64,000 nt of DNA, from the NCBI GenBank assembly GCA_949752735.1, contig OX457037.1:68943755-69007754 (forward strand), given 5' to 3'. This document shows positions 1-10,887 of the stretch, one piece after another; positions within the stretch are counted from its first letter, which is position 1, and each line of letters starts with the position of its first letter. Under the pieces are notes generated by a model that had not been told where the DNA came from, did no database searches, and worked only from the letters and a program-made list of their open reading frames with translations. The stretch comes from Lumbricus terrestris (taxonomy: Eukaryota; Annelida; Clitellata; Crassiclitellata; Lumbricidae). Position numbers and translations under genes: made by a program.

Positions 1-26
1 GCACGCAGAGTATTGAGACCGATACG

Positions 27-80
27 ACAGACAGACGGACGGACAGACAGACAGACAGACGGACGGGTGGACGGACAGGA
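27..80. repeat. (GACA)/(GGAC) microsatellite
   Basis: Short tandem runs of GACA and GGAC at the left edge of the window. They show no coding potential. Confidence 0.8.
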
Positions 81-86
81 TGGATG

Positions 87-510
87 CAGTGGCGTAACTA
101 CGGGGGGCAAGGGGGGCAGCCGCCCCCCCCCCCCCAAATGAAAGGGCTGCCCCTCTAGCTGCCCCCCCAATCCCTGCGTTTGTTTTACTTTTTACTTTTA
201 CGAGTGATAAAGAATTAAAGAATGTTATATAATTTCTGACTTATTTTATTTTTTATACAACTTCCTGTACAACTTCTTATAGGGTGGGTGGTGGGAAAGT
301 GGGACAGGCCACTATAGTGCACTGTGGGACAGACAAGCTAGTGAGGCTTGCATGCGTATTATGTCCAATACTGTAATACATCCAAAATCTAAAAATACAT
401 AGTCTATGGCAATATACCGATGCACGCTTTAATTGCCAACGGTAGCCACCCCATCATTTTAAGCTGCCACCCCACTGCCCCCCATGAAAAAATAACTGGC
501 TACGCCCCTG
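87..510. mobile_element. hAT-like MITE
   Basis: The left end begins CAGTGGCGTAACTACG and the right end is GGCTACGCCCCTG, an imperfect terminal inverted repeat of the common CAGTGGCGTAG kind. Positions 79-86 and 511-518 are both gatggatg, an 8-bp direct repeat as expected for hAT insertion, although the target is itself a GATG microsatellite, so the match is weaker evidence than usual. The interior holds C-rich and G-rich tracts and no transposase. Non-autonomous. Confidence 0.6.
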
Positions 511-1814
511 GATGGATGGATGGATGGATGGATGGATGGATGGATAGATGTTTCGGGCGGTGTTTATTCGAACGTGACCAAGCCCCACAAGCAACCGAAT
601 CAACTACGTCGCTAAGGAGCTTGGAGAAGCGTCGTGAACTCTCATAGAGTTCTGCAGGGTGGACAATAAAGTAGGTCTACACACTGTTGTTCTTACGTCA
701 TGTGCTAGCCTATAGTAAATGCATATTTTCATTTTTACATTTTTTCTCTTTGCTCGGAGGCTGTTCAAACACCCAAAATACCTCCTAGCTACGGCCTTGG
801 GCATTATCCAATTGCAGTTGCATTGTAGCCTATTGCATTGTACTTTCGTAGTTGCATTGTATTGTATTGCATCGTGCTCTATTGTATTGCATTGTATTGT
901 ATTATATTGCATCCAAAACGTTAGTGTGTTCACTTGTATCATATCGTTCATCATGACATTAGACTTGTCGACCTTTGGGTCACTTCGTCTGCTCCACCCG
1001 CGTGCCTCTTTGTCCTTTGACCATTATCATACATCAGCGCAGACATCCCAACGTCCCTTCTCCAAAGGGAAAAAATACCCTCAGTGGTCGTTCAGCCTGA
1101 AACGAAGAAGCACCCATGTCATCGATTTCCCTTCCACCCACACCCCCCACCCCCTTCCGCCCTCACACGGTTTGCCACTCAGAAGATGGATGCCGCGCTT
1201 CATCAGTGGAAAAAGCTCCTAAAAATAGCGCAGAAGATGACGGACGGACGGACGGACGGACGGATTCCAACTCTACATCATTCATCTCTACCGGAGATGA
1301 TAATATTGCCTGACCTCCTCAGAGTACAATCGCATCCATTTCCCGTCGTTTGCTAGGCCGCCCTATGGATTCAGACTACATTCCGACAAAACACATCTGA
1401 AGCGAAGATAATTATAGCCTACTTCGGTTACATATGCGTCACATGGGTACGGTACGGTAACCGATTTGATTTCTACTCTATGATCCTATCAAGACCCTAT
1501 AGTCCGTAGACCTTCATCGACATGCGGGTAAGGAAAGCTGACCTTAAGAATCCGATCGGCATATGACAGTAGGGCCACTGTGTATGAATTGCAGTTAGCC
1601 TGTTTAACGGGACCTGTGACGAGAAGGTTACTGGTTCGAGCCTTGTCCAAGGAACTTAATTAGGCTATAACAGAATAATAAGTCCATCGCGTACTATTAT
1701 AATTGCGCGCAGTTCCATCGACAAACCTGCAAGTGCATTGCATTGTTTCGTATTGAAATATAATTATATACTGTGTTGTACATGAACATAATAATGACCA
1801 TTCATTCAGACATT
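511..1814. other. Intergenic, low-complexity patches
   Basis: Contains a (GATG)n run at 511-545, a degenerate ATTGT/GCATTGT array at about 815-915 and a (GGAC)n run at about 1241-1264. Open frames here follow these repeats and match no recognised family. Confidence 0.6.
1585..1650 (+). mobile_element. tRNA-like SINE head (degenerate)
   Basis: A box-A-like stretch near 1592-1605 is followed by a box-B match GGTTCGAGCC at 1633-1642. The spacing suits a polymerase III internal promoter. No tail or target duplication was identified, so this is a weak call. Confidence 0.3.
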
Positions 1815-2325
1815 TATATAGCGCTCCTTCAAGAAAAATACCTACTCAGAGGCGCTCCCGACTCCAGCGCACCGAAAAAGAACAGTTTTAAGTTTAGTAA
1901 GGAAGGATCCTGGTAGAGTCCCAGGGTGTAGGTGCAGCTCAAAAGGGAGGCCATTCCAGACCACTGGACCAACCACAGAAAAGGCTCGATTATTCATGGT
2001 AGTAGTACGAGCAAAAGGAACTAAGAGGACTTCCTTATCAGCGGAGCGTAGCTGACGACGTCCTTGGATACCCAAAGTAAAGCTGCATAGCTCTCTGAGG
2101 CAAATTGGGGCGAGGCCCTGACAACATCGCCATACCAATGCAGCTACCCTGAACTCAATACGCTGGCGAACAGGGAGCCAGTGAAGTACATCAAGCAATT
2201 AAAGATATTAGAGTTTTATGCCTCAAGCATGTAGTTTGAGACGTGTATGACCGTATTTAGGAATTTGCCCAATTAGGCGCGCAGCAGAGCGCAACACCCG
2301 GTCAAGACAAGACAATCTGCTTACG
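1815..2325 (-). mobile_element. CR1/L2-type LINE, ORF2 C-terminus and 3' tail
   Basis: On the minus strand the translation gives LDRVLRSAARLIGQ, then LDVLHWLPVRQRIEF, then AFSVVGPVVWNGLP and LKTVLF, the usual order of the region after the reverse-transcriptase core in CR1/L2 LINEs. Stops and frame breaks are present upstream of 2200. It ends in a tail (about 1818-1862) with GAGCGCCTCTGAGTAG and GAGCGCTATATAAA, which recurs through the window. A 5'-truncated dead copy. Confidence 0.8.
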
Positions 2326-2629
2326 TAAGTCAACTATGAGAGTCTAGGCCTAGGCCTATACGTGTTGGCCTATAAGTATGCGTATGGAGCTAGATTCACG
2401 TCGCTTTCTGTCTTTTTCCAGAGGCATATCACATCATTATTTTAAGTATGTTTGCGGCCATTCAGTTCGTATTGTCTCGTCGTGAATAATAATTATAGTT
2501 TGCATGGGATCAATAACAATAATAGGGCCTATGACATTTGCACTTGTCATGTGCAAATAAAGACTATTTACATACTTACTTTTTACGCTATATATCTGTG
2601 CCTATAAATCCGTCCATACGTCATTCTGT

Positions 2630-2680
2630 CAGTCTGCCTGCCTGCCTGTCTGTCTGTCTGTGTCTGCCTGCCTGCTTGCC

Positions 2681-2719
<39 letters not shown>

Positions 2720-2975
2720 TTATTGGTCTATGGAGTAGACCTATAGCCATACATTTATGATTTTTTATCACGACATCTTCCTTATAGCTCTCGCACACGT
2801 ATGCAAAAGATTAATAGGCCTATAGGCCCTACATAGAGAGGGATAGACAGACAGACAGAGAGAGCGTAGACAGAGAGACAGGCAGACACACAGACAAACA
2901 GACAGACCGAAAGACAGGCAAACAGATCGGCAGACAGACACAGACATACAGGCAGACCGACAGTGAAAAGACAGA
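2630..2975. repeat. (CTGT)n and (GACA)n microsatellites
   Basis: CTGT/CTGC runs at about 2630-2715 are followed 120 bases later by GACA runs at about 2840-2970, which are the same motif on the other strand. They create spurious open frames rich in Ser, Val, Cys and Leu. Confidence 0.85.
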
Positions 2976-3437
2976 TGATTCCATGTTTATGAGTCGAGTT
3001 TTCTTTTCCTGTCGAAAAATCATGACATTTCGTTTGTTGGCTGTTTGCATTCGATATCGTCTAACGCAGTTATGGAAATGACTATTTGCTCGGACCAGAC
3101 AAAGACGAAAGATTCAACCAGAGACGACATCACCGACATCTACCGTTCAACATCAACGTCTTAACTGGTCAAGAACAGAAATCCATGCAACACATCGATT
3201 TATGTAAAATCCTGTCGCAGTCCTTGGCTTAATATTATTGTCCGCAGTTTTTTGTACGAAGACTTATGCCTATGCGAACGTTTGTCACCCGTGAAATAGA
3301 TGTGTGATCCCTGTAGAGTCTCAGAGATAGGAGCCTAAGTCTAGTTTTCGTTGATATGGCAGCTATCCCCGTAGTCTATAGGCCTATATAGGCCTATACA
3401 TTGTAAAATTATTTTAATGTCTTCAATGCCGTAGCCT

Positions 3438-3767
3438 CATGAGCGGAGTTTATCAGGGGTTAGGGGGCCGGGGGCTAAGCCCCCCAAGAAGCCCCATAGT
3501 CATGTTTTTTTTACCGTGAAAATGGTCTATTTTTTGGGCTTAGCCCCCCTCCAAGCACTTTTCCAACTGCATGCTGACTAAGCAAAGAAGGTCATCAACT
3601 TTTCGGCCGGGAAATACATAGTAATTTTCATGAGACTTGAACTTGACGACTAAAAAAGGTCATTAACTTTTTCCCGGCCGAAACGCGAAATTTTTTCGGC
3701 GCCGCGCCTTCTCTACCAAGTTCTTAGCCCCCCCCAAAAAAAAAACGGAAACCAAACTCCGCCCATG
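3438..3767. mobile_element. MITE with CATGRGCGGAGTTT inverted ends
   Basis: CATGAGCGGAGTTT at 3438-3451 is mirrored by AAACTCCGCCCATG at 3754-3767, one mismatch in 14. The interior carries runs of C and G with TTAGCCCCCC-type tracts in both orientations. No coding capacity and no clear target duplication. Confidence 0.5.
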
Positions 3768-3826
3768 CCTAGCCTACTATATAGAGGTTGGTAAGTAGGC
3801 CCTAAGCAGTCTGCGATGACCACGAT

Positions 3827-4227
3827 GGTTTGGGTCCACTATTCCGAGGGTCCACTATTCCGAAGGTCCACTATTCCGAACCCCAACCCTAAACCTAACC
3901 CTAAACCTGACTATAACCCTAACTCACCCAACCCTAACCATAACCCTAAACCTTATAACCATAACCCACTCCAACCCTAACCATAACCCTGAACCTAACC
4001 ATAACCCACCCCACCCATTACCATAACCCTAACGCTCTCCAACCCTAAGCATAACCATAACCCTAAACTTAATCCTAACCCACCCAACCCTAAAGCACCC
4101 TAACCAACCCTACCCCAACCCTAACCCACTGTGGCCCTAACCACCAAAGATAACGAACAAAATATAGCGGATATTCGGAATAGTGGACCTTCGGAATAGT
4201 GGACCCTCGGAATAGCGGGCCGTTACC
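3827..4227. mobile_element. Foldback element with telomere-like core, 9-bp target duplication
   Basis: The ends form an inverted repeat of about 54 bp built from subrepeats of GGTCCACTATTCCGA (left 3827-3880, right about 4174-4227, starting GGTTTG and GGTAAC). Between them are some 290 bases of degenerate CCCTAA/CCATAACCC units. Exact 9-bp direct repeats gaccacgat flank it (3818-3826 and 4228-4236). Mutator-like elements commonly make 9-bp duplications, so a non-autonomous MULE-like foldback element is the best guess. Inverted repeats on both sides and unique flanking DNA argue against a chromosome end. Confidence 0.75.
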
Positions 4228-4236
4228 GACCACGAT

Positions 4237-5131
4237 AGCTGTCATCGATCCGGCTTCCATTTAATGGAAAATTTCATCAATCAAACTTCTGCTTAACAGC
4301 TTAAGCAAGAATTTTTCATCAATTCAACTTCCATTGGTGGTCCATAGCTTACATGCAGGGTGAGAATAGCCGTGAAGGGGGCTGGTTCAACCCGCTATAG
4401 GCCTATACGGTAGTCGTTCATAGGACCCATTATAGCCTATAGTCTTATTTTCACACCCTAACTTTACGTGGATTATAGTCTGACGCCCCTCGGTTATTTT
4501 TCTATAATTCTCATCATGGGCCTATATTTTCAGTTAACATTTATCGTATTGTACCGTTGGCCTATATCGGAATTTATAAAGCGTCGATTTCTTGCAGCAG
4601 CTACATGTATTTTACCAACTTTCAGAGGCGCTCTCAAAGTTACAGCCCCGATCGCAGCAATGTGCTGAAGATGACACCGCAATAAGATCTTACTACGGAT
4701 AGTGGGAGGGAGATCATTTCACTTGAGGGCCTACAATGGCAAAGGCGCGGAGTTGGGCCATGGCAGTCCTTCCCAGAGATCCAGAAGACTGAAGATGGCG
4801 GGAAGAGACTGCAGAGAGGGATATGTGCATTAGGACATAAACGGTGTTTAGGAGCTTATCCATTTTGAGTTCTTGAGACAAGGAGCAGTATAGGCTACCA
4901 TGAATTGGATACGAGAGGTAAGATAAGAATAGGCCTATTCTTTAATAGCCCCCAAAACAGGAAGCCAGTGTAAAAATCAGTCATCTATAGATAGAAATGT
5001 GGGAGTATAGCGACCATGACGAGCAATGAGACAGACTGTCAAGAGTTCATATAAAGTGAATGAAGGGAGGTTTATAATAACCTAATTTAATAATTTAAAT
5101 TGTTTTAAAAATAATTTTGTAGGATTCAGAA
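4237..5131. other. Intergenic, nothing recognised
   Basis: AT-rich DNA with several GGCCTATA words. No splice-supported coding segment or clear repeat boundary was seen. Confidence 0.5.
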
Positions 5132-5355
5132 ACCTTATTTCCAGTTGTTATTAAGCTCTTGGCTTGTCGGATGTGGCGCTGATGAATTTCGGAGAATAGC
5201 CTACTGCTAATAAATATATATTATATATAATAAGTAAGAATAATATTCTCACTTATTATATATAATATATATTTATTAGCAGTAGGCTATTCTCCGAAAT
5301 TCATCAGCGCCACATCCGACAAGCCAAGAGCTTAATAACAACTGGAAATAAGGTA
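5132..5355. repeat. Perfect palindrome, 104-bp arms
   Basis: The left arm (5132-5235) and right arm (about 5252-5355) are exact reverse complements over 104 bases by eye, around a loop of about 16 bases that is partly self-complementary. The arms run from ACCTTATTTCCAG inward to an AT-rich stretch. No target duplication is evident. It could be a foldback MITE, a very recent inverted duplication or an assembly artefact. Confidence 0.85.
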
Positions 5356-7525
5356 TCTCTTATATTATAAGAGGTAAAAATCGGTTTCAGGCAATCTCCA
5401 AGGGTCTGCACTCTGCAGGCAGCCACAAGGCTACAGTGAATGATGCACTTGTCAGTAGGTTGGGCGAAAGCCGGATAGTAGGCTATAATAGCTTATGTGT
5501 TTGAAAGAAGTTTGGAACCAATTCGACAGTGACGGCTCTACAGAGTAAGCCAGGGCAAATGCCCTGCTGATGAAAAACCTTTGCCTGATCTTTGCCTTGC
5601 CAAATTTTTTGCCCCGTCAGGAATTTGTTTATGACATAAATCGACCCTTGCACTGGTTACTCGTATGACTGCCCTGGCTACGTCCTCAGCACAGAAATGT
5701 CTGGTGCCGCTTGCAATCCGAACAAGCAGCAAAGGTCAATGATGGTAAACAAACCCTTTACTCAATCATCAAAGTAAAAGGCATAATGTCTCCTAAGAAA
5801 AATGGGCCTACTGCTGAACCGCAAAATAGTATGCCAAAGTAAAAAGTCTTTAAGAAGCCAGCTAGGGTTCAAACCGAAAATAATTATTGAAAGCTAAACC
5901 TGCTTTCCCAGATAAATTGCACAATATTAAAGCAGATAGTGTGCTTCAACTTGATGTAGCTTAGAAGAGTTACCATGCTGAAGTTTCAAAGTTGGCAGCT
6001 TAACTTTACTCGAGGTAAATTGATAGACAGCAGATGGAAAGGTCAAGATGTTAACTAATTATTAAGGCAAGATGGTTTTATGAAGTAGTTTTTAACTAAA
6101 CAATTTTATTAGCAAAAAATTTCTACAAAACAATAAAACAATTTGAACAAGAACTGAACATATTTCTCAAAGACTGAGTTAAATCATATGAATCTGAATG
6201 TTTCTTGCAAGCAATGTTCGTTTCAACTATGCCCCATGCATCTTTTGATTTCATTTGTCAAATCAAACTATTTTTTCAATAAAAAATGTATCAAATCGGA
6301 ATAATGATTATCAAAAAGTACTTGAGAAAGTTACATAATGTTCTTCATATTATTTCTCAAATAAGCAATTAAAATGAATTAAATAATCAGCTGCAGCAGA
6401 CAGAATTCCACATTTCAATGTGACTGTCTCTCTACCTACAGAGAAAAAAACAAGGATCAGATATACAGTTGTGCAAAATTATGGAGTATAGTAGCAACAT
6501 CTATTTCAATATTGCATGGTAAGTTTGCAAAAACCTTTAGCTTTATGAATGGCAAAATGTGATGTCAGAATCATAGATACTAACTACATTAAATCCAATG
6601 TAGAAACAAACTTATAGCCTATAGCACCATTAATCACAATCGGTTATCAATTCATCATCGCAATATGTTGGATGTGAACAACAAGGAATAAGGATCCTTA
6701 AGACAGACTTCTCACAAATGCACAAGATAAAAGTAGTGATTCTTTTAATGCAACTCAAGCAGCTAAGGTCTTAACAGTAGTCAAAGAGGATTATTAACAG
6801 ACCATGCATGAAGCACTTCCTACTTCACCATACTCCAAGTTTCATTTTGCAATGTCCCAATGTACCCATCCCTTTGCATAGATCTGTACACCAGTAGAGT
6901 ACAAATGCCTATATAATGCAATCTTGTTGCTACTAGGCCACAATCTGAAGATTCAGCGAGCAATACAGACTGCCAGCTGTCCGATTGATGCAGGTGTTCA
7001 GGGCACAGGATGTACTTACAAAATTACAGCTTGTCACTTGCCATAATCCGTTCACATTGTCCACCACTCTCCGTATTCTGGTAACGACAGTCCAAAGCGT
7101 GGGTAAGAGATGATAACGACCCTGGCACCCAAGGTGAAAATTGCTTGGGGTTTGGGGTTACACCCCCTTCCAGTCTTTCTTATGGCACTGTAGTAGAGTC
7201 CGCATTTCACACCACAACTCCATGAGGACCATGTTATTTTTCCACATTTCTCGTACTGCTGGCACCCATACGATATAGTTAAACACAGGAAAACAACCAC
7301 CTTTCTGCCTGTGGGTCACTCCTCTCTCCTTACCTAATTGCTTACGAATATTGTCAATGAATGATTCTTAACACAGCAGAAATTGAAGAAACTCTAATAC
7401 ACTTCGGTTTGCATAGGCCCAACACAATCTGTATGTCAACTAATGGTATCAGATATTTCTTAACTTAGTATTTTTTTCAATACCATAGATAGGCTACACA
7501 AAAGCAGTTAAATTTTAGACTTACA
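5356..7525. other. Intergenic / 3' flank of metallothionein gene
   Basis: No coding segment recognised. On the minus strand it would hold the metallothionein 3' UTR. Candidate polyadenylation signals are ATTAAA at 6744-6749 and AATAAA at 6105-6110 (minus strand), neither with independent support. Confidence 0.4.
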
Positions 7526-10500
7526 CTAGTCCCCACAGCATCCCTTCTTGCATCCTGATGCACACGAACCAGCTGCGCACTTGCATGCAGCCCCGCAACT
7601 GCAGCCTGCATCTGAAAATGTACATCAGAAAAACTCTGCATACCAGATAAACCGTGAAAAATATTATAATAATCGCGTAAATGTTTTCATTATTATTCAC
7701 CCACCGCTGAAATCTCCGAAACTGAAGGACTTTAGAATATGGCTTTTCTTAAGGAATTAGTTGAACTGCACAATCCCTTCTTTTTCTTCCTATCTTCCAT
7801 CGTAAATTACTCCCAACTGGACAACATTGGCCTTTTTTTTTACTAAGTTTCACTGCACGCAAGTGCTTCTACAACTGCACAAATCCATTTGGAACTGCAC
7901 ATTTGTGTACAACGGCACGTTAAAAAAGCCCTGCTTCATAAGCCTTAAAAGCATCACAGTCAAAGACATGTAGTATTTTTTCCACGATATATACAAGACA
8001 CAAATTAACTGGACTGAAAATGCTTCATGACAACTTTCATTAAAATAGAGTGCATGCGGCAGAATTACTGAATGGGAATGTCGTCTGTTTAGAGTGCAAT
8101 GGTTCTAACTCCATGGCTAAATGCATTGGAGTTAGAACCATTGCACTCTAAACAGACGATGTGCAGACACAAAACAGGAGACATGCCATACCAATAGCAA
8201 TGGACCAGGAGTCAGATTGGACAACAGCAGACATGAGGACGGGCACAGAATATTGCTTATCCTCCATATGCTGCCGCTCTCTGTCTTATATATAGACTGA
8301 TGATTTGGATATTAATGTAATTATGGGTTGGTTGATGCCACCTTGTGCATGGGAGGCAGGTGCAATAGAACTTTTAAATCACAGTTACAGAACATAGCAG
8401 AAAGTCTTAACTGAATGTTTGAGCATTCTTAAGAAATGATAAATAATCAAATTAAAATAACTTCAGCCAATTCCAACTGAGGGTGTATAATTAGGTCAAC
8501 ATTAGTGAACACATAATACTGATTTAAAAGTTACTAAACAAGCAAGCACTGTAAATAATATAAAATTCGCTGGTGACTGGCTGCACAAAAGATTTTATCT
8601 TTTTTCCAGCCATATGCAGCACATGAGGACCAATGTCCAGCAGCGGTCTCAGGTTAGTCTGGTTTGCAACAAACCTATATAAGCATACCTAGTAAATCAT
8701 TGCTGCTGTGGGTCTCTTTACAACATAATACTGCTAAGCACACTGCTCATCTATGGCTGCATGGCTTTTTAGTTTTGGGTACCTTCATAGTGGAGTTAAA
8801 ACAAGGCCCAGAATTTGTTAGGGACCTTTTTAAAACAAACTTGTACTGATTTGCTCTTGTTCATTGTACTTCAGTGACTACTGGAGACCTGGATGCATTC
8901 AGGAGCTGGCTCTTTTTCTTTTATGGTAACTGTATACACAAATACTGGTAGTTGCACTGTGAAAAAGACAGTAGATTTTAGACAGATTAATTCCTACACC
9001 TAGCCCATCATTTTCATCACTGAGATACCATTTCTTCATTGGATAAACGACTTGCTCAATTAATTAAATTAGTGCCATATTTTGCTACTATAGATTATAA
9101 TTATATACAAAATGCAAATAGCAAACTCACTTCCACATTGTGCATCAGCACAGCAAAGCTTCTTGCAGTTTGGCAAGCAGTCATCTTTCGGACACCTGCA
9201 TTTGGAGCAGGCACATGTTGATCCCTCTCCTATAATAAAGAATTATTTAAGGGATGAAGGTGATAATACTTTTGAACTATTCATTGCAACATGTTTTGCC
9301 ACACTGCATTCCCTTACATAAACATTAAACACGAAATGTAATTGGTAACTTATACAGCAACACTCGCAGTACATTCAGTGGCACTAACAGTGCGAGTGCA
9401 ATGAGAGGCGAGAAATGGATGTAGGAGCAGATCAAGAAAGAGCGAGAGGTACCGGCACCGAGATTGAGCCCTGTAATTGATGCTAATTAAGATTGTTGCA
9501 TAACTTGTACAGTACAGAACAGTGCGTTTGCAGGTCTTCATTAAAGGAAAAAATCAATATTTTATTATTAAATAAGAAACTTGACTTACTTGGGCATGTC
9601 TTATTTCCACAGCATTCTAAAGCATCAAAATATGACAACAATTGTTAGTAACTGAAGACCATGCATAAAACATTGAAAACAATTTAAAGCCAGCAATGAG
9701 TCACAATTTAGTACTTATTCAGTTATTCCTAACCCTACAGGTCTGCACTTCGGGTATCTTTTCCACACATCCAAGTAAAGTAAGTAAGTAGAGTATAAGT
9801 ATAGCCCTTATTACTCCATTTGCAAATTATGCACAATGGGACATCGACAATAATGCAATATAACACATAATATAACACTTAATCTAAGTCAAATTTTGCA
9901 GATTAATTTGCTATGTTTTTTCTGTTGCAAACATTTTTTACCGGGTCAGACTACAGGCCCATAGCAGAACACTCCTGCTTTCTCCCGGTTTGAGGCAGAC
10001 TCCAACTTTCTTAGATAATCAGGAGCCTTCTGAGGCAGAGCATAAGTTTAGCAATACGGAAAGCAGGGTGAGAATTGTCGGGGTTGTCGGGTTCAACCCC
10101 CATTCTTTTTTTTTTACAAACCTGAGTGACAAACCACAATCAGTGACAACAGAGAAGAATAGTAAATTAGCGTCTAAAAAGTATACGGACACTATAGTGT
10201 CATCTTTATCAAATTATCAGCGAGTCTAAAATAGTAGCCTAGGCCTAAGCGCATTTATTTATCTGCAATGCAGATTTCGCAAACACATCCTATAGGATTA
10301 AGAAGTTTCTAGTATTTGCACACTTATTTTCAAAAAGTATACGGAGTATAAGCTTAGTGTATTAGTGTCATCTTTATCAAATTATCAGAGAGTCTAAAAT
10401 AGTAGCCTAGGCCTAGGCCTAAGCATAATTATTTATCTGCAATGCAGATATCGCAAATACATCCTATAGGATTAAGAAGTTTCTAGTATTCTAACACTAT

Positions 10501-10541
10501 CATCTATAATGCTACTTACGAGTGTTGAGTGCATCAGCCAT
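7526..10541 (-). CDS. Metallothionein, 4 exons
   Basis: Encodes a 77-aa metal-chelating protein with 20 cysteines and no aromatic residue or His, presumably a cytosolic binder of Zn, Cd or Cu through thiolate clusters. Coding exons on the minus strand are 10541-10520, 9616-9590 (27 nt), 9229-9131 and 7611-7526. Every intron is GT-AG in phase 1 and the spliced frame is unbroken from ATG to TAG. Cysteines fall in CC, CxC, CxxC and CxxxC patterns, e.g. CACSKCRC in exon 3, CSCGAACKC and GCKKGCC in exon 4. The length and Cys share (26%) fit metallothioneins. The spacing matches no subfamily I can name: it mixes arthropod/mollusc-like CxCxxCxC with a vertebrate-like CKKGCC end. The ATG was chosen because the upstream promoter elements lie just before it. 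Every exon is too short to stand out as an open frame. The family call is strong, the subfamily open. Confidence 0.9.
8081..8159. repeat. Perfect 33-bp-arm hairpin in metallothionein intron 3
   Basis: Positions 8081-8113 and 8127-8159 are exact reverse complements around a 13-nt loop. The arm starts TCGTCTGTTTAGAGTGC. It sits in the last intron of the metallothionein gene. A pre-miRNA-sized fold is possible, but perfect pairing fits a small MITE or hpRNA-type inverted repeat better than a canonical miRNA. Confidence 0.8.
10175..10495. repeat. Tandem duplication of about 150 bp in metallothionein intron 1
   Basis: Two copies starting at AAAAAGTATACGG (about 10177 and 10333) share long stretches including TTTATCAAATTATCAG and TCCTATAGGATTAAGAAG, with small indels in the TAGGCCTA part. 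They lie just downstream of the first coding exon. Confidence 0.75.
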
Positions 10542-10625
10542 GGTCTTTAGTAGATAGCAGATCTCGATCCTCGGCAACAGTTTTCAATTCTTAACATCAA
10601 TGATCAAAGGAGCAAAGTATGGTCA

Positions 10626-10633
10626 TTTAAATA
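10626..10633 (-). promoter_or_regulatory. TATA-like box of metallothionein
   Basis: TATTTAAA on the minus strand, about 85 bases upstream of the metallothionein ATG, which would place transcription start near 10600. Inferred from position and motif. Confidence 0.55.
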
Positions 10634-10652
10634 GAAGCGAAGTATCATTTCT

Positions 10653-10730
10653 ATTGGTCAGATGATTCACGTCGCAGTTAATTTCTATTGGTTGTCCTGA
10701 TTACACCTCCAAACAGAACGATCCGATTGG
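10653..10730 (-). promoter_or_regulatory. Three CCAAT boxes upstream of metallothionein
   Basis: CCAAT on the minus strand (ATTGG on the plus strand) at 10653-10657, 10687-10691 and 10726-10730, between the TATA-like box and the metal-response elements. The regular 34- to 39-base spacing suggests functional sites for NF-Y-type factors. Confidence 0.5.
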
Positions 10731-10732
10731 TC

Positions 10733-10887
10733 TGCACGCGTTTTTGCACAACTTCGTGTGTAGAGCAAAATGTGACTCGCCGTGTGCAAAAAGTAAACAC
10801 TCTTAAGGATATATGTATTGATAAACTCTAGATTTTAACGCCACGCAACCGTTGGTTATTTCCGGAGGGTCCAGTTAAATTGCACGC
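10733..10887 (-). promoter_or_regulatory. Cluster of three metal-response-element cores
   Basis: Three matches to the MTF-1 core TGCRCNC: TGCACGC at 10733-10739, TGCACAC (reverse complement) at 10772-10778 and TGCACGC at 10881-10887. They lie 100-260 bases upstream of the TATA-like box, the usual place for these elements in metallothionein promoters, and work in either orientation. They support zinc/cadmium induction through MTF-1. Confidence 0.65.

Noticed and set aside
719..1222. 167-codon frame
   Set aside because: No recognisable family; it overlaps low-complexity ATTGT repeats.
3881..4173. Chromosome end (telomere)
   Set aside because: Units are degenerate and enclosed by inverted repeats and a target duplication with ordinary DNA on both sides.
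7052..7300. 82-codon minus-strand frame with several Cys downstream of the metallothionein
   Set aside because: Lies beyond the metallothionein stop codon, has no Cys-cluster pattern and no supporting splice sites.
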